DNA of 64,000 bases, taken from assembly GCA_011799875.1 (NCBI GenBank), contig CM022303.1, forward strand, positions 299,844,362-299,908,361, written 5' to 3'. Made by a program: the position numbers and the translations under genes. This document shows, one piece after another, positions 46,193 to 57,458 of this stretch (positions are counted from its first letter, which is position 1; every line of letters begins with the position of its first letter). The notes under the pieces were generated by a model, which saw only the letters and a program-made list of their open reading frames with translations, did no database searches and was not told the origin of the DNA. This DNA is from Thinopyrum elongatum (lineage: Eukaryota; Streptophyta; Magnoliopsida; Poales; Poaceae).

Positions 46193-47511
46193 TGATTCGG
46201 TATTGGAACAGAAAAGAGTATCCGTCACCTATTTCCCTAGAGGTGACCCTGGGTTATCGAACCCACGAGAGGAAGATCCCTTGAAGCGATGGTCTCTAGC
46301 AATCTTTTGTCAAAGTGTCAAATCCAGCTTTTGACCGGATCAACAAGCAAATAGTGATTCAAACACTTATAATAAAAATAGGTACGGGTATGAGGTCTTA
46401 TGCTTACAACCTTGTATTTGTGCTGGGATCAAATAGGATATTAATTTGTGCGCTGGAGGTCACACATCAAGATGTGCTTGTTACGGATCGAAGTGGGGGA
46501 TGTGTCCAAATAACATCTTGAACGGCACAAGTCCTGCATCAAGAATCAGTTGTCCTACGGCACGCCCTATCCGTCGCGCGGGGTTGCCTTGATAATTAAG
46601 ATAATAAAATCAAACAAGAGCTTTGGTCGTTTAATGACTACACCTCATTTATCCCCAAGGATATGATCCATGTTACCCTACTGAACCTTACTGTCACCGG
46701 TGTTTGGTATAACACTTCACGGTCTCCTTGCTCCTAGCCTCACCGGTGCTCGATCTCCATGATCCTGGGTAGCTGCAGGGATGAAGATCGCGGACAAGCC
46801 AAGAGACATCTGCACGAAACAATTTTATTTCACACATACGGGACGTTATGTAAGAGTCTTCCATTGATCCCCTCAACAAATACCTTGGGTTGCAAGGATC
46901 ATGCCTCAACCCATACCTTATCGAACTACTCACACATGGAGATCAGAGCACAGGAAGAAAACATTGAAGAACACATCTTGAGATTGATTGATTGCAATAT
47001 GTCTTCCAATGGATGCCTTGTGCGATGCACGATTACAAGTATGAACTAGATGAGAGAGCACTATGGTGGTGGAGATGGGCATGGCGATGGAGATGGTGGC
47101 GGCTAGGGTTTGTGGATGAAGATGACCATGAAGAGGTTCTGGCTTCTGTGCTCGTCGCTCTGTTGACATTTCAACATGGTCCCCTTAATAAAAGTTGTTC
47201 AGGTGGACGATCTGCCTCGAAATCCATGCCAAACGGGCGCTCATACGGGCGCGTGCGCATGTATGGAACATCGTCTTTCGTGTTGTCTTTGCATAAACGG
47301 CTCCTGTCGATTCCTTCTTCGTCCATTCCATTTCCACACATGATTTCTTCCCTTTTTAGCCCATTTCCTATGGAAACACATCAAAGAGAGGATTTGTGGA
47401 ATCCTTTGCATTCATTAGTCATTAGTAGCAATATCAAAGCAAATATCTCTTTTCAAATGAAATATATCGGTTTAAACAAAGGTGAAATGAGTGTAAAAAT
47501 ATCACTCATCA
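46193..47511 (-). mobile_element. Gypsy-type LTR, element E
   Basis: On the minus strand it begins TGATGAGTGATATT right after a purine tract and ends ...ACCGAATCA where copia sequence resumes, so TG...CA termini fit. The length is 1319 bp. The family was not recognised and only one LTR is present. The right TSD cannot be checked because the rest of the element is missing. Confidence 0.5.
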
Positions 47512-48627
47512 ACTCCCCCAAGCTTAAACTTGATTGCCCTCGGGCAACATAAAGAGAAATCTGAATCATAAGGAACTTAGTTGTTTAAGCCGAAAGAACG
47601 AGAAGGTTTTGGTTCTCTTACGATCGGTACGCCTAGATAGCCCTCTGCTTCTTGACCTAAAAACTTAGCATAGTTGTAGCGGCGGCATGGTTATAGTGCA
47701 ATTGTTAGTGAAGCAAAGATAATTAACAAAAAGCTCTTGATCTACTAGATAAAACAACTTTGCAACACTCTAATCTATGTATTCTAGACAACACTTGCTT
47801 GCCGAGAATGCACAGAAGAGTTTTCTTTTGATAGATCTGTTAAAACATAAATTAGGGAGTGAAAAGCATGTAGTAAAATATGATGCTCTAATGCTCTTAA
47901 GCACACCCACAATCATTTCCTCCTCAAGGCACTCAAGCACTTTCTTTCAATCATCGTTTGCCGGAACTTTGATTGTCACGTGAAGGGATTATGCCAACTA
48001 AGTGATCATGTGTAGGTTTTCATTGTGGCTTTACATTTGGGAACTATGGACCTTTTATATATGTCTCATTAGAGCTATTTTGATCAGATTTACCACAGAC
48101 ACACCATTTTAGGACAAAGCCGATAATAATGATTTGTAGTGTTGCCACTACGTATGGTAACAAACTCGTAGCCAAAATCTAAGCTATCGCTCTTGGTGGA
48201 TCGTTCATTGGCCAGCAGAGTCCTCAGCATAATATCAAGAAAGGTGACAAAGCCACATTTACAAACGTACACATGAATAGAGTAGTGGGCCATGGCACCA
48301 CCAAGGAGTTGAAGCACCATGTAAAGATACAACACAAATTTTTGGCATAATATCGTTCACCCTTCAACTAAGTTCCTCTAGACAACTTAATCCACAAGTT
48401 CTATTAAGTCTATTAAAATTAACAACATGGGGTTTAGCATTTCAAACATCACTTCCACTACAATTTTCTCAACTCCCAAGTCTTGAAAGACTTTCTCTTG
48501 TGCATAGTTATTCTTGGTTAATATCATTTCATTTAAAAATAGTCCCATGGCAAGTCTTGGTTGTCTAAACTAAAGAGAAAAAAGGCTACAAAAATATTTC
48601 AGCTACTAGAACAAAACCTTTGTCTTA
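47512..48627 (-). mobile_element. 3' internal region of gypsy element E
   Basis: PPT-like sequence (caactcccccaagctt on the plus strand, 47510-47525) borders the LTR, followed by a ttgccc-tc-gggcaa inverted repeat. The remaining 1.1 kb is AT-rich with no convincing reading frame. It is cut by the CACTA terminus at 48628. Confidence 0.45.
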
Positions 48628-49004
48628 CACTACAAAAAAAGACACATCCATGACATTTTGGACCGAACGGAAAAAAATTCTGTCATGGTTATGACACTTC
48701 TATGACGATAATTGTGACAAAAACACGCATCATCATAGATGTGGTGGGCTCCTACTTCTATGACAGAAAATAGGCTTTTTGTCCTGGGCGGGCCGGAGAC
48801 GCACCTGCATGACATTCTTTGGGCCGTCCATGACGGAAAGAATCGTGGTAGAAGCGAGGGCAAGGAAAATTTCGAGGAGTTCCCGGTTACAGTGGGTGGT
48901 CGGGGCCGAGCGATGCACTATGGTTTGCACGTTTCTCTCGTACGTAGGTGCGTGTGTGTGCGAGGCGTTGGCTCTAGCTGAACACGAGGGAGAGGTGTTC
49001 ACTT

Positions 49005-49150
49005 ACTGAACCCGAGCGATTGCACTAGCTACGTTACTGAACCGTAGCGATCGATCCCTACTAAACCCGAGCGATTCCTTCGCTGCTGACTGAACCCGAG
49101 CGATTTCTTCGCTGCAGCTGCTAACTGAACCCGAGCGATGGATCGCTGTT
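49005..49150 (+). repeat. Degenerate tandem repeat around tgaacccgagcgat
   Basis: Five or more copies of (c/t)tgaacccgagcgat-like blocks, spaced 30-40 bp apart with variable linkers, lie in the left half of the CACTA element. Subterminal repeats of this kind bind transposase in known CACTA elements. Confidence 0.65.
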
Positions 49151-49468
49151 GCTACTTACTGAAGCCGATCGAGCCCCTATGCGAGACGCAGCCAGACGGT
49201 GTATTGGGTTGCCTCTCAATGAACAGTGACCGTTGCTACCGCGCGCGCGATACGTAGAACAAGTCGAGACGTGGTGAGTTGAGGCTGTGGATGAATAGTT
49301 CCTGGTGGGGGTTGGATGACCAAGACCTTGTGGAGGCTGAATGAACAGTAGCCGGTGGAGGCTCGATGAGCAGTAGCCCATGGATGAACAGTAGTTGGTA
49401 GAAGCTAGAGGAAGTCGACGTTGGATCAACAGTAGCCCGTGGAGGCTGGAGCGAGGCAGTAGACGGTG

Positions 49469-49711
49469 GATGAACAGGACCCCGCTTCGACAGTAGGCGC
49501 TCGAACAGGAGTTTATTTCCTCTGTTTTGCGGTATGCTACACCCCTCCCGATCAACAGGACCCCGTGTCGACCGTAGGCACTTGAACAGAAGTCTGTTTC
49601 CTCCGTTTTGCGGTACACCAGACCCTTCCAGATGAACAGGACCCCGTTTCGACCGTACACGGTCGAACAGAAGGCCGTTTTCCTCCGTTTTGCGGTACGC
49701 CATACCCCGTT
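49469..49711 (+). repeat. Three 81-bp tandem units
   Basis: Units start at 49469, 49550 and 49631, each opening gat(g/c)aacaggaccccg and closing with tttgcggta(t/c). Because 81 is divisible by three, reading frames stay open through the array. Confidence 0.8.
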
Positions 49712-49950
49712 TCGGCTGTTCCGTCCAAGCCAGTTGGCTCGCGATGAACATGACGTGTTCTGACCCAGTGGCTTTGCTCCCGATGAACAGGACGCGTTCC
49801 GACCTAGTCGCTTGTCTCCCGGTGAACACGACATTGTTTCGTCTGTTCCGACCCAGCCAGTTGGCTGCCGATGAAGAGGACGCCATCGTTGTACACATTT
49901 GAGACCCCTCCTGTATGTATGTACATAGTCGTATTTACTTTCTTGTAGTG

Positions 49951-50580
49951 TGGTTGTACGTACGTTTACACGATATAGACGGGACTGCATGACATGCTAC
50001 GTCGGCGGCCCTACTACGACACGTGCCGCTCCTTACTCGGCCATGGTTCATCGTTGCAGAGAGACCGATCGACCAGTATGTACGTACACATTGCGACCAG
50101 ATAGACAACCCTACGTACGATTCGACCGGATGGGTCCCAGCTGTGAGGGAGGATAAGGAGGCACTTCCTTGCGTGCGAAGATATAGCTGGTGGGTCCTAA
50201 TTGTCAGGGGGAAGAATCATTTTTTTGCCCGTAATATGGACACACTTCCTTGAGAGCGAAGATGTAGCTGGTGGGTCCCAACTATCAGGGGGGAAACGTT
50301 TTTTCGCAAAATACAGAGGCCCTTCCGGTGGGTCCCCGCTATTAGGTGGAGGAATCATTATTTTGCGCGTAATAAGGAGGCACTTCCTTGCTACGGCCGT
50401 GGACCCAGCTGTCAGCCTCTCCACGTACAGTCCTCTTCCAGTGGAAGTCATCCTTGACCACGTTGACCACGCCACGCCGAGAGCACCAAGGCGGTGGACG
50501 ATGGAGAGGCCTAGGAAGGGAATGACCTGGAGACGGGGAAGACTCAGCAGTTATTTCTCACGTGGAGGGGAGTACGAGGG
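49951..50580. other. Left part of a tandemly duplicated non-coding sequence
   Basis: From about 50205 on, this stretch and its continuation at 60491-60820 are repeated at about 60848-61540. Within it, the block ggaggcacttcctt...agctggtgggtc is itself repeated about every 70-80 bp. I see no gene. Bases 49951-50200 hold nothing recognisable. Confidence 0.6.
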
Positions 50581-51968
50581 TGTTGACACCAGATTTTGGC
50601 ATGGTATGAAACGCAATTAAGATGGCCTCATATGAAAAAATATTCTACATGAATTGTTTTCGTCTCGTCGAATCGGTTGATTTTGATATAAAAGTCATTC
50701 CAATCCGAATTTGTATGCAAAAGTTAGAGGCAACACTTTGCGGACCGGTCCTGAGTGAAAAAGTGACGCGAGGGACCAGACACCCACTTAGGTGGTCTCT
50801 GATGGGTCGCGTGAGTTATTCGGCCTCTGCCAGCTGAATGAAGCTTGCTGGTCGAGTAAACAGCTTGTCGGCAAAATGGAAAGCTTGGCGGCGTGGAAAG
50901 CTTTTTGGCGCGAAAAGCTTGCCGGCATGGAAGCTTGCCGGTGCGAAAAGCTTGCCAGCATGGAAGCTTGCCGGCGTGAAAATCTTGCCGGCATGGAAGA
51001 TTGCCAGCGTGAAAAGCTTGCTGGCATGGAAGCTTGCCGGCGTGAAAAGCTTGCTGGAATGGAAGCTTGCCGGCGCGAAAAGCTTGCCGGCGTGGAAGCT
51101 TGCCGGCGCGAAAAGCTTGTCGGCATGGAAGATTGCCGGCGCGAAAAGCTTGCCGGCGTGGAAGCTTGCCGGCGTGAAAAGTTTGCCGGCGTGGAAGCTT
51201 GCCGGTGTGAAAGCTTGCCGGGGTGGAAATCTTGCCGGGGTGGAAACCTTGCCGGCGTGGAAAACTTGCCGGGGTGGAAACCTTGCCGGCGTGGAAAGCT
51301 TGCTGTCAAAGTCAATCCGACCAGAAGTTGGAGATGGGCCCTAAAAGTCATAGAGACGGCCTTAAAAGGAGAAGTGGCTCGCGTTGTATTATGCAGATCA
51401 TCGAGGCAGACAAGTTTGCTGTTGAACTCGACTCTATCCGAGTTGGTATGCGATTTCTATAGCCCACGCAAGAAGCAGGACAGAAGTATGGGACAGATCC
51501 GAGCCAAATCCGAGTTGGACTAGAACTAGGATTTTTTAGGACGTGAATTGATGTAATATTCTTCAAAGGAAAGCCTAGATGAATCCTTTACTTGTACGGG
51601 AAGTCCAGCCGCCTCTTATATATGTTTGGGGTGACGGCCGATTGAACAACACACAATCGAACAAATCAATATACTACTTTTTCAGTCTATGTTTTATCCC
51701 TCCATCGTTTTTCTCTCTCGTTCTTCGCTGTTCCTCGAGTTTGAGAGCTGTGAATCCCGAGGCTCTAGGGGTGAGCGAATCGACCTAGGGCAGCCCATAG
51801 CCGCCGCACTCCCTGACGGGGTCCCTCCCGGGCGTGTGGGGTTTCGGGTCTCAAAAGCGCCCGCCGACTGTCTTGCGTATCGCGCTGTCGGTCGGGTCTC
51901 CTTCGACGTGAGCTGCGGTGCATCACCCCCGGCGTCGAGGGTACACGTGATGTGTTCGTGTGTCAACA
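50581..51968 (+). mobile_element. 5' LTR of the Tat-lineage element
   Basis: It starts TGTTGACACC and ends TGTGTCAACA, with an inverted TGTTGACAC/GTGTCAACA at the tips. It is 1388 bp long against 1236 bp for the 3' LTR. Almost all of the difference lies in the minisatellite. A tatata stretch at about 51618 is a promoter candidate. Confidence 0.85.
50838..51308 (+). repeat. LTR minisatellite, about 28 units of 16-17 bp
   Basis: Alternating units gcttgccggcgtggaa and gcttgccggcgcgaaaa form a 33-bp higher-order repeat, most of them with a HindIII site. The 33-bp period keeps frames open and yields spurious 168- and 243-codon ORFs with a repeating EACRREKLAG-like peptide. The 3' LTR has about 19 units by hand count. 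Confidence 0.85.
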
Positions 51969-51975
51969 CACTTTT

Positions 51976-51985
51976 TGGCGACTCC
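51976..51985 (+). promoter_or_regulatory. Primer-binding site, tRNA-Arg type
   Basis: tggcgactcc lies 7 bp inside the LTR and is complementary to the last 10 bases (with CCA) of a plant tRNA-Arg. The following bases match that tRNA less well. Confidence 0.65.
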
Positions 51986-52019
51986 TCTCGGGAACCAAGA
52001 TCAATCATCATCATCCACC

Positions 52020-54704
52020 ATGTCCGATCTTCCCAAGCCATCGAAGGTAGACGCCGATAACATCATTAAGCCCAGTCTTGATGAGATATCTGCTGATCAT
52101 CACCAAATTTATGAGGAGTACAAGAAGGCGCGCGAAGAGAAGGATTTGCAGGAGTTCCTTGCAAAATTCAAGAAGGATCGCCAAGGCAACATTACTCCGA
52201 TTGAAGAAATCAAGTTTCCTCCCCTTCAAGCCGAGCAGGTTAAACCCTCTGTAAGTACTACCTTTTCTACTGAGCAGTGGGCTGAGATTGAGAGTCGTAT
52301 TGCTGATGGTAACAATCTGGTCTATCAAACTTTCATAGAAAATACTAATGCTCAGAAGAATATATCTCAATCATCTAGTGGTAATGGTGGTGTAGCTGCT
52401 AGTGTGCAAAACCCTAATCTGGCTTTACCTATTTCATCGGCGCCTCCCATGCCGATGACTTATTATCCTACCCAAACAAATCAGATTGTGGCCGCACCAA
52501 TTAATCCTATTATGAGCATGCCAGGTTCGGTGGCAACGCCAAACCAAACCCTACCTACAGGTACAACCACTCGGCCACTACCGAACTATGGTTCGGCATA
52601 TATGCCACAGTTTCTACCTACAACTAGTAGTCCTACTCCTCCTATGCCACAGCAGCAAGCTTCATCGTCTACCACAGACGATGCCTTAGCTAATTTTAGA
52701 GAGGAGATGGCTAAGATGCTATGAGAGAATTTTGGAGCTGAGTTGCCTCGGAATCGGATTTACCAAAAGCCGTACCCCGAGTACTTTGATGCCATCCAGT
52801 GCCATCCAGGATATAAGATTCCAGATTTTGTTAAGTTTAATGGAGAAGGCACAAAAACCACATGGGAGCATGTTAGTCAATATTTGGCACAATTGGGTGA
52901 GGCAGGCTCGCTAAATGAATTGAAAGTGCATTTATTTCCTTTGTCATTAACTGGTACTGCTTTTTCATGGTTTTCTTCTTTACCACATGGTTCCATTCGG
53001 GTTTGGTCGCAGCTAGAGCAGAAATTTCATGATCACTTTTATAGCGGTGACAATGAACTCAAGTTATCACATCTAACATCGGTTAAACAGAGGCATGATG
53101 AATCGGTCTCCGATTACATCAAGAGATTTAGAGAAACAAAAAACCGGTGTTATAGTTTGGCGATAACCAAGAGAGACTTGGCAGACCTAGTGCTGAGTGG
53201 TTTAAGAGCTCCCATTAGAGAAAAGCTAGAAGGCTATGAGTTTTTAAATATCAACCAAGTCTTACAAAGGGCTTTAGCTCACGAAAGCCGAAGCAAAGAT
53301 CTCAAAGAAGTGCATAAATATAAAGCTGATCGTCCTAAGATGAACATGGTTGAATATGATAGCGATCACTCGGACGATGAGGGTGATATCTATGCTACTG
53401 AATTTGTTTGGCCATCTAAGGCCAAACCCTTTACTTGCAATGATCTGAAACCGATTCATAAGAATCATGATGAAGAGATGAAGTTTACTTTTAACATTGC
53501 CAAGTGTGATAAAATATTTGATGCTTTGCTGCAAGCCAGAATTATTAGAATATCTCATACTTTACCACCGTTTGAAGAGCTGAAACGGCACGCTTATTGC
53601 AAGTATCATAATTCTTTTTCTCATGCTACTAACGATTGCAATGTTTTTCGACGACAGATACAATCGGCCATTAATGACGGACGATTGAACTTTTCTGAGA
53701 TGCAAGTTGATAAACAGCCCTTTCTAATGAATACCATGGAGTTGGAGGGGAAGAAGCTACTCATTCGGCTGGAGGTAGCCGAATTTGCTAATAAAGCTAA
53801 TGTCATTGTTGGTGAGCCCAGGAAAGACAAGGAGGGCGGCATGGTCTTGGGGAGACAGGTTGTGCTTGATAAGCAACCCGATGGCAAGGAGGTGATCAAA
53901 ATCACCATCAAGAATCCTGCACTCGGGGGGCAACCGCAAGTGCAAGAAAATACTCGTGTTAAATTTGTTAAGCCCAAGAGTCCAGAGGTTGGCAAGTGGA
54001 AGACGAATGAAGCTAAAGTGCAACACAAGAAAATCAAGCCAACTTTTGATATGTTGTTGTCCAAGTATGCCAGTCAAGCGGCCGATTCTAGCTCTAACCG
54101 ATCATCAAATTTGAAGCGCTCAAGGTCACCTCCTCGGGAAGAATTTCAGCATCATGCAAGGCCATATGGGTCGTGGGCACCAGGACCATGGATGCCGCCA
54201 CCCCCCTATGCGCCATACTACATGGGAGGCTTCAATGGAGGATGGTGGCAGCCCCCAATGGCCCCTTATACTTTTCATTCAGGTTGGGCAGAACCAAGGA
54301 GGCCCGTTCATGAGAGACTTTCTTATCCCACACGAGGCCGTTTGAACAATGGTGTCAATCGGCCAATGCAAGATAATCAAAAAAGGGTTGGCAAGCAAGT
54401 GTGGCATGCTAAATCACCAAGTGCAGAAATTTCAGAGCCTAGCAAGCAGAAGGAGAAGAATACTAGTGCTGAAAATATTATGATAGGCACTAAAGAATTG
54501 ACAATCAAAGAGCCGATTATTGTTGAAAAACTGGCTGGTTCCAATAAAGATGTGGCTGTTGTCCAGCAAGGTCCCATGGCTAATGATCATGAAGCTAGCA
54601 CAAGCAAGGCCAAGTCGAGGGATCCAAAATATGCTCAGCCTAAGTGGTGTCCTTCCGGTCTAACCAAGGCACAAAAAAGGAGACTGCAGCGCATGACGAG
54701 TTAA
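52020..54704 (+). pseudogene. gag of the Tat-lineage element, one in-frame stop
   Basis: The ATG at 52020 follows the PBS by about 35 bases and is taken as the start; an earlier GTG at 51960 lies in the LTR. One frame runs to 54704, broken only by TGA at 52722-52724. The N-terminal third is charged, then Pro/Ser/Thr-rich. After the stop comes the retrotransposon gag domain (about 52800-53240, including LFPLSLTGTAFSWF and RFRETKNRCYSLA). A zinc-knuckle-like CX2HX4HX4C lies at 53598-53639. The C-terminal half is Lys-rich, then Pro/Trp/Tyr-rich (about 54160-54300). Gag forms the particle. A TAA ends it at 54702-54704, one codon before the in-frame protease ATG. Confidence 0.8.
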
Positions 54705-54707
54705 GAG

Positions 54708-55691
54708 ATGGCAGAACAGGAGGCCGAGAAGCAAAGAGATAAATTGTTCAATGACATTCGGCCCATGGTACCTACAAAACAAATATGGATGCCTAAACAA
54801 GTACAAGGTGCAGTGGCTTCTACATCTGTCACAGCAGCACTTACACCACCAAAGGAGGACGATGCCACCACTATTACATCGTCCGCAACACCTATTGATT
54901 CCACTTCGCTCGGACAGATTTCAGAATCGATGAACATACCCGAGGAGGAAGATGATATGTTGGATTATGAGCCAACACCGGTCTGCGACGGTATGGATAT
55001 CAATATGGTGTATGACTTACCCGCTGAATTTCGTGCTATAGATGAAGAAGGGGAGGTGGCTCAGCTAGATTTTGGTCCTAAAAATACTATATTCGAGAAG
55101 CCAAAAGAACCGGTGACACACTTGAAGCCATTGTTCCTTAAAGGTTATATTAATGGATTGCCGGTTGCTAGAATGCTTGTCGATGGTGGTGCTGTGGTGA
55201 ATCTTATGCCATATTCGGTCTTCAAAAAATTGGGGCTGCGTGACGAAGAGTTAATAAAGACCAACATGGTGCTTAATGGATTTGAAGGCAAAGAGAAAAC
55301 TGAAGCCAAAGGTGTAATGTATGTGGAGCTTACAGTCGGAAGCAAAACTTTGGCTACTGCATTCTTTATCGCTGAGGTGCAAGGTAACTACAACGTCATA
55401 CTAGGCCGTGATTGGGTTCATGCAAACCAGTGCGTGCCATCCACTATGCACCAGTTTTTGATCCAATGGGTTGGTGATGAAGTGGAAGTCATTCATGCGG
55501 ATAACTCGGCCTGTGTTGCTTTGGCTGATGCATCGGTGGATTGGCAACATCCCAACGCTACTTGCTTGACGGGACGTGACTTTTCAGAGTTCAATTTTCT
55601 CAGTGCGACCAAGAATGGTTTCATGCATGTTTCTTTAAAGTTGGTTGGTGGTAATCGGCTCCAAGGTATGATGTATTTAAATGGATTCTAA
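54708..55691 (+). CDS. Aspartic protease region of the Tat-lineage element
   Basis: This 327-codon frame is the same frame as gag and begins one codon after the gag stop, so both were probably one polyprotein; the TAA may be a mutation or a read-through point. The acidic N-terminal linker leads to the retropepsin motif MLVDGGAVVNLMPY (active Asp at 55182-55184; DGGA instead of DSGA/DTGA) and the partner motif NVILGRDWV. The enzyme would act as a dimer to process Gag-Pol. It ends at TAA 55689-55691, overlapping the next ORF by 11 bases. Confidence 0.75.
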   Translation: MAEQEAEKQRDKLFNDIRPMVPTKQIWMPKQVQGAVASTSVTAALTPPKEDDATTITSSATPIDSTSLGQISESMNIPEEEDDMLDYEPTPVCDGMDINMVYDLPAEFRAIDEEGEVAQLDFGPKNTIFEKPKEPVTHLKPLFLKGYINGLPVARMLVDGGAVVNLMPYSVFKKLGLRDEELIKTNMVLNGFEGKEKTEAKGVMYVELTVGSKTLATAFFIAEVQGNYNVILGRDWVHANQCVPSTMHQFLIQWVGDEVEVIHADNSACVALADASVDWQHPNATCLTGRDFSEFNFLSATKNGFMHVSLKLVGGNRLQGMMYLNGF

Positions 55692-57405
55692 CTCAGATTG
55701 GTTGCAAAAGCGTCTTGTTGAATATCGGTCCAATGAGAATGATATGTATGAATCTACAGAGGAGTTAGATGATATGGATAAATTAGGACAAGGTTTTACG
55801 TCGGCCGATCCATTAGAAGAGATAGACATAGGAGATGGTTCAATTCCTAGGCCGACATTTGTAAACGAAAATTTAAGAGCCGATCATAAAGCTAAGTTGA
55901 TCGAGCTTTTGAAAGAATATGTTTGTTGCTTTGCATGGGAATATCATGAGATGCCAGGTTTAAGCCGAGAGCTAGTGGAGCATCGGTTGCCTATAAAGGC
56001 TGGTTTTAGACCATACAAGCAATCAGCCAGAAAGTTTAATCCAAAAACATATGACCGGATCAAGGAAGAGATCGGTCGTTTGCTTAAAGCTAATTTTATT
56101 AGACCTTGCAGGTATGCCGAGTGGATTTCTAACATTGTACCAGTAGAGAAGAAAGGCTCCGGCAAGTTGAGGGTGTGCATTGATTTCAGAGATTTGAATA
56201 GAGCTACACCTAAAGATGAGTATCCCATGCCAATAGCCGATATGCTTATTAATGATGCTTCTGGACATAAGGTCATTAGCTTTCTTGATGGTAATGCGGG
56301 GTATAACCAGATTTTTATGGCCGAAGAGGACATGTCCAAAACGGCTTTTCGATGTCCTGGTTTCCTTGGTTTATTTGAGTGGACAGTGATGACCTTTGGA
56401 TTAAAAAATGCCGGTGCCACATATCAAAGGGCTATGAATTTAATTTTTCATGATTTACTTGGTGTTGTACTTGAGGTTTATATTGATGATATTGTTGTCA
56501 AATCGGATGCTTTCGAATCTCATCTAGCCGATTTGCGCTTAGCTTTTGAAAGAATAAAAAAATATGGACTGAAGATGAATCCTTTGAAGTGTGCATTCGG
56601 CGTGTCGGCTGGAAAGTTTTTGGGTTTCATTATTCATGAACATGGCATAGAGATTGATCCCAAAAAGATAGAGGCCATACAGAAAGTGGAGGCTCCAACA
56701 TGCAAGAGAGATATGCAAAAGTTCCTTGGCAAGGTCAATTATTTGAGAAGGTTCATAGCTAATCTGTCAGGGAAAGTTGATGCATTTACTCCTATCCTTC
56801 GGTTAAAGAATGATGTTGATTTCACTTGGGGGGCAAAACAGCAAGAAGCGTTTGATATGATCAAGAACTATTTGTGCACTCCTCCGGTGATGAAAGCGCC
56901 CAAGCATAGGGAACCCTTTAAGCTTTACATTGCAGTAGAAGAAGGTGTTATTGGTGCTGTTTTGACTCAAGAAACCGAAGGAAAGGAGCATGCTATTACA
57001 TATTTGAGCAGGCGTTTATTGGACGCCGAGACAAGGTATACATTTATTAAAAACTATGCCTATGCTTCCACAAAATTGAGACATTATTTAGTACCGAGTG
57101 CTTGCATAGTAGCTTGTCAAACCGATGTCATTAAATACATGTTGCATAGGCCAATTCTTAGTGGTAGAATTGACAAGTGGGCTTATGCTTTGATTGAATA
57201 TGATTTGGCTTATGAATCTCTAAAATCCATGAAAGGCCAAATCGTTGCTAATTTTATTGTTGAGCATCGGATTAATGACAAGCATGATGTTGATATAAAC
57301 ATTGTTTCATTAGTACCTTGGAGATTATATTTTGATGGTTCAGTTTGTAGCAATGGCCAAGGTGTTGGTATTGTTTATATATCTCCTCATGGTGCTGTTT
57401 TTTAA
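55681..57405 (+). pseudogene. Reverse transcriptase and first RNase H of the Tat-lineage element
   Basis: The 574-codon frame lies +1 relative to protease. Its ATG follows an in-frame TAA at once. RT motifs are in order: EKKGSGKLRVCIDFRDLN (motif around 56150-56205), LDGNAGYNQI, the FGLKNAGATYQR block, the active site YIDD (Asp at 56485-56490) and KFLGFIIHEHGIEIDP. An RT-type RNase H follows, from about residue 390 (LYIAVEEGVIGAVL, then YLSRRLLDAETRY). RT copies element RNA to DNA in the particle. The frame stops at TAA 57403-57405, inside a second RNase H-like domain beginning WRLYFDGSVC. The RT part itself shows no obvious lesion. Confidence 0.8.
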
Positions 57406-57458
57406 GCATCATGCCATTTAGAATATTTTTGCACAAATAATCAAGCGAATATGAAGCA
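57406..57458 (+). pseudogene. Broken middle of the second RNase H domain
   Basis: After the stop at 57403 the same frame reads on (CHLEYFCTNNQA) to about 57447. There a one-base loss shifts the reading into the frame of the following ORF. The catalytic Glu codon of the D-E-D triad lies at this junction. Confidence 0.65.

Larger units (their letters stand above)
48628..49950. mobile_element. Short non-autonomous CACTA-type DNA transposon
   Basis: The left end CACTACAAAAAAAG and the right end CTTTCTTGTAGTG (inverse CACTACAAGAAAG) form the terminal inverted repeats typical of CACTA elements. The 1.3-kb interior encodes no transposase and is made largely of subterminal-type repeats. The expected 3-bp target duplication is not visible (tta left, tgg right), so one flank may have been altered or the two ends may come from different copies. 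A 289-residue minus-strand frame (49121-49990) is repeat-driven and has no domain. Confidence 0.6.

Noticed and set aside
49121..49990. 289-codon minus-strand ORF
   Set aside because: Held open by 81-bp tandem units (a multiple of three) in a non-autonomous CACTA element; no transposase motif.
50838..51308. CRISPR-like regular repeat array
   Set aside because: Units are contiguous without unique spacers, lie within a retrotransposon LTR and are in a plant-type sequence.
50792..51523. 243-codon ORF encoding a repetitive Lys/Arg/Cys protein
   Set aside because: It is a by-product of the 33-bp LTR minisatellite. Equivalent ORFs appear in two more frames and the unit count differs in the other LTR.
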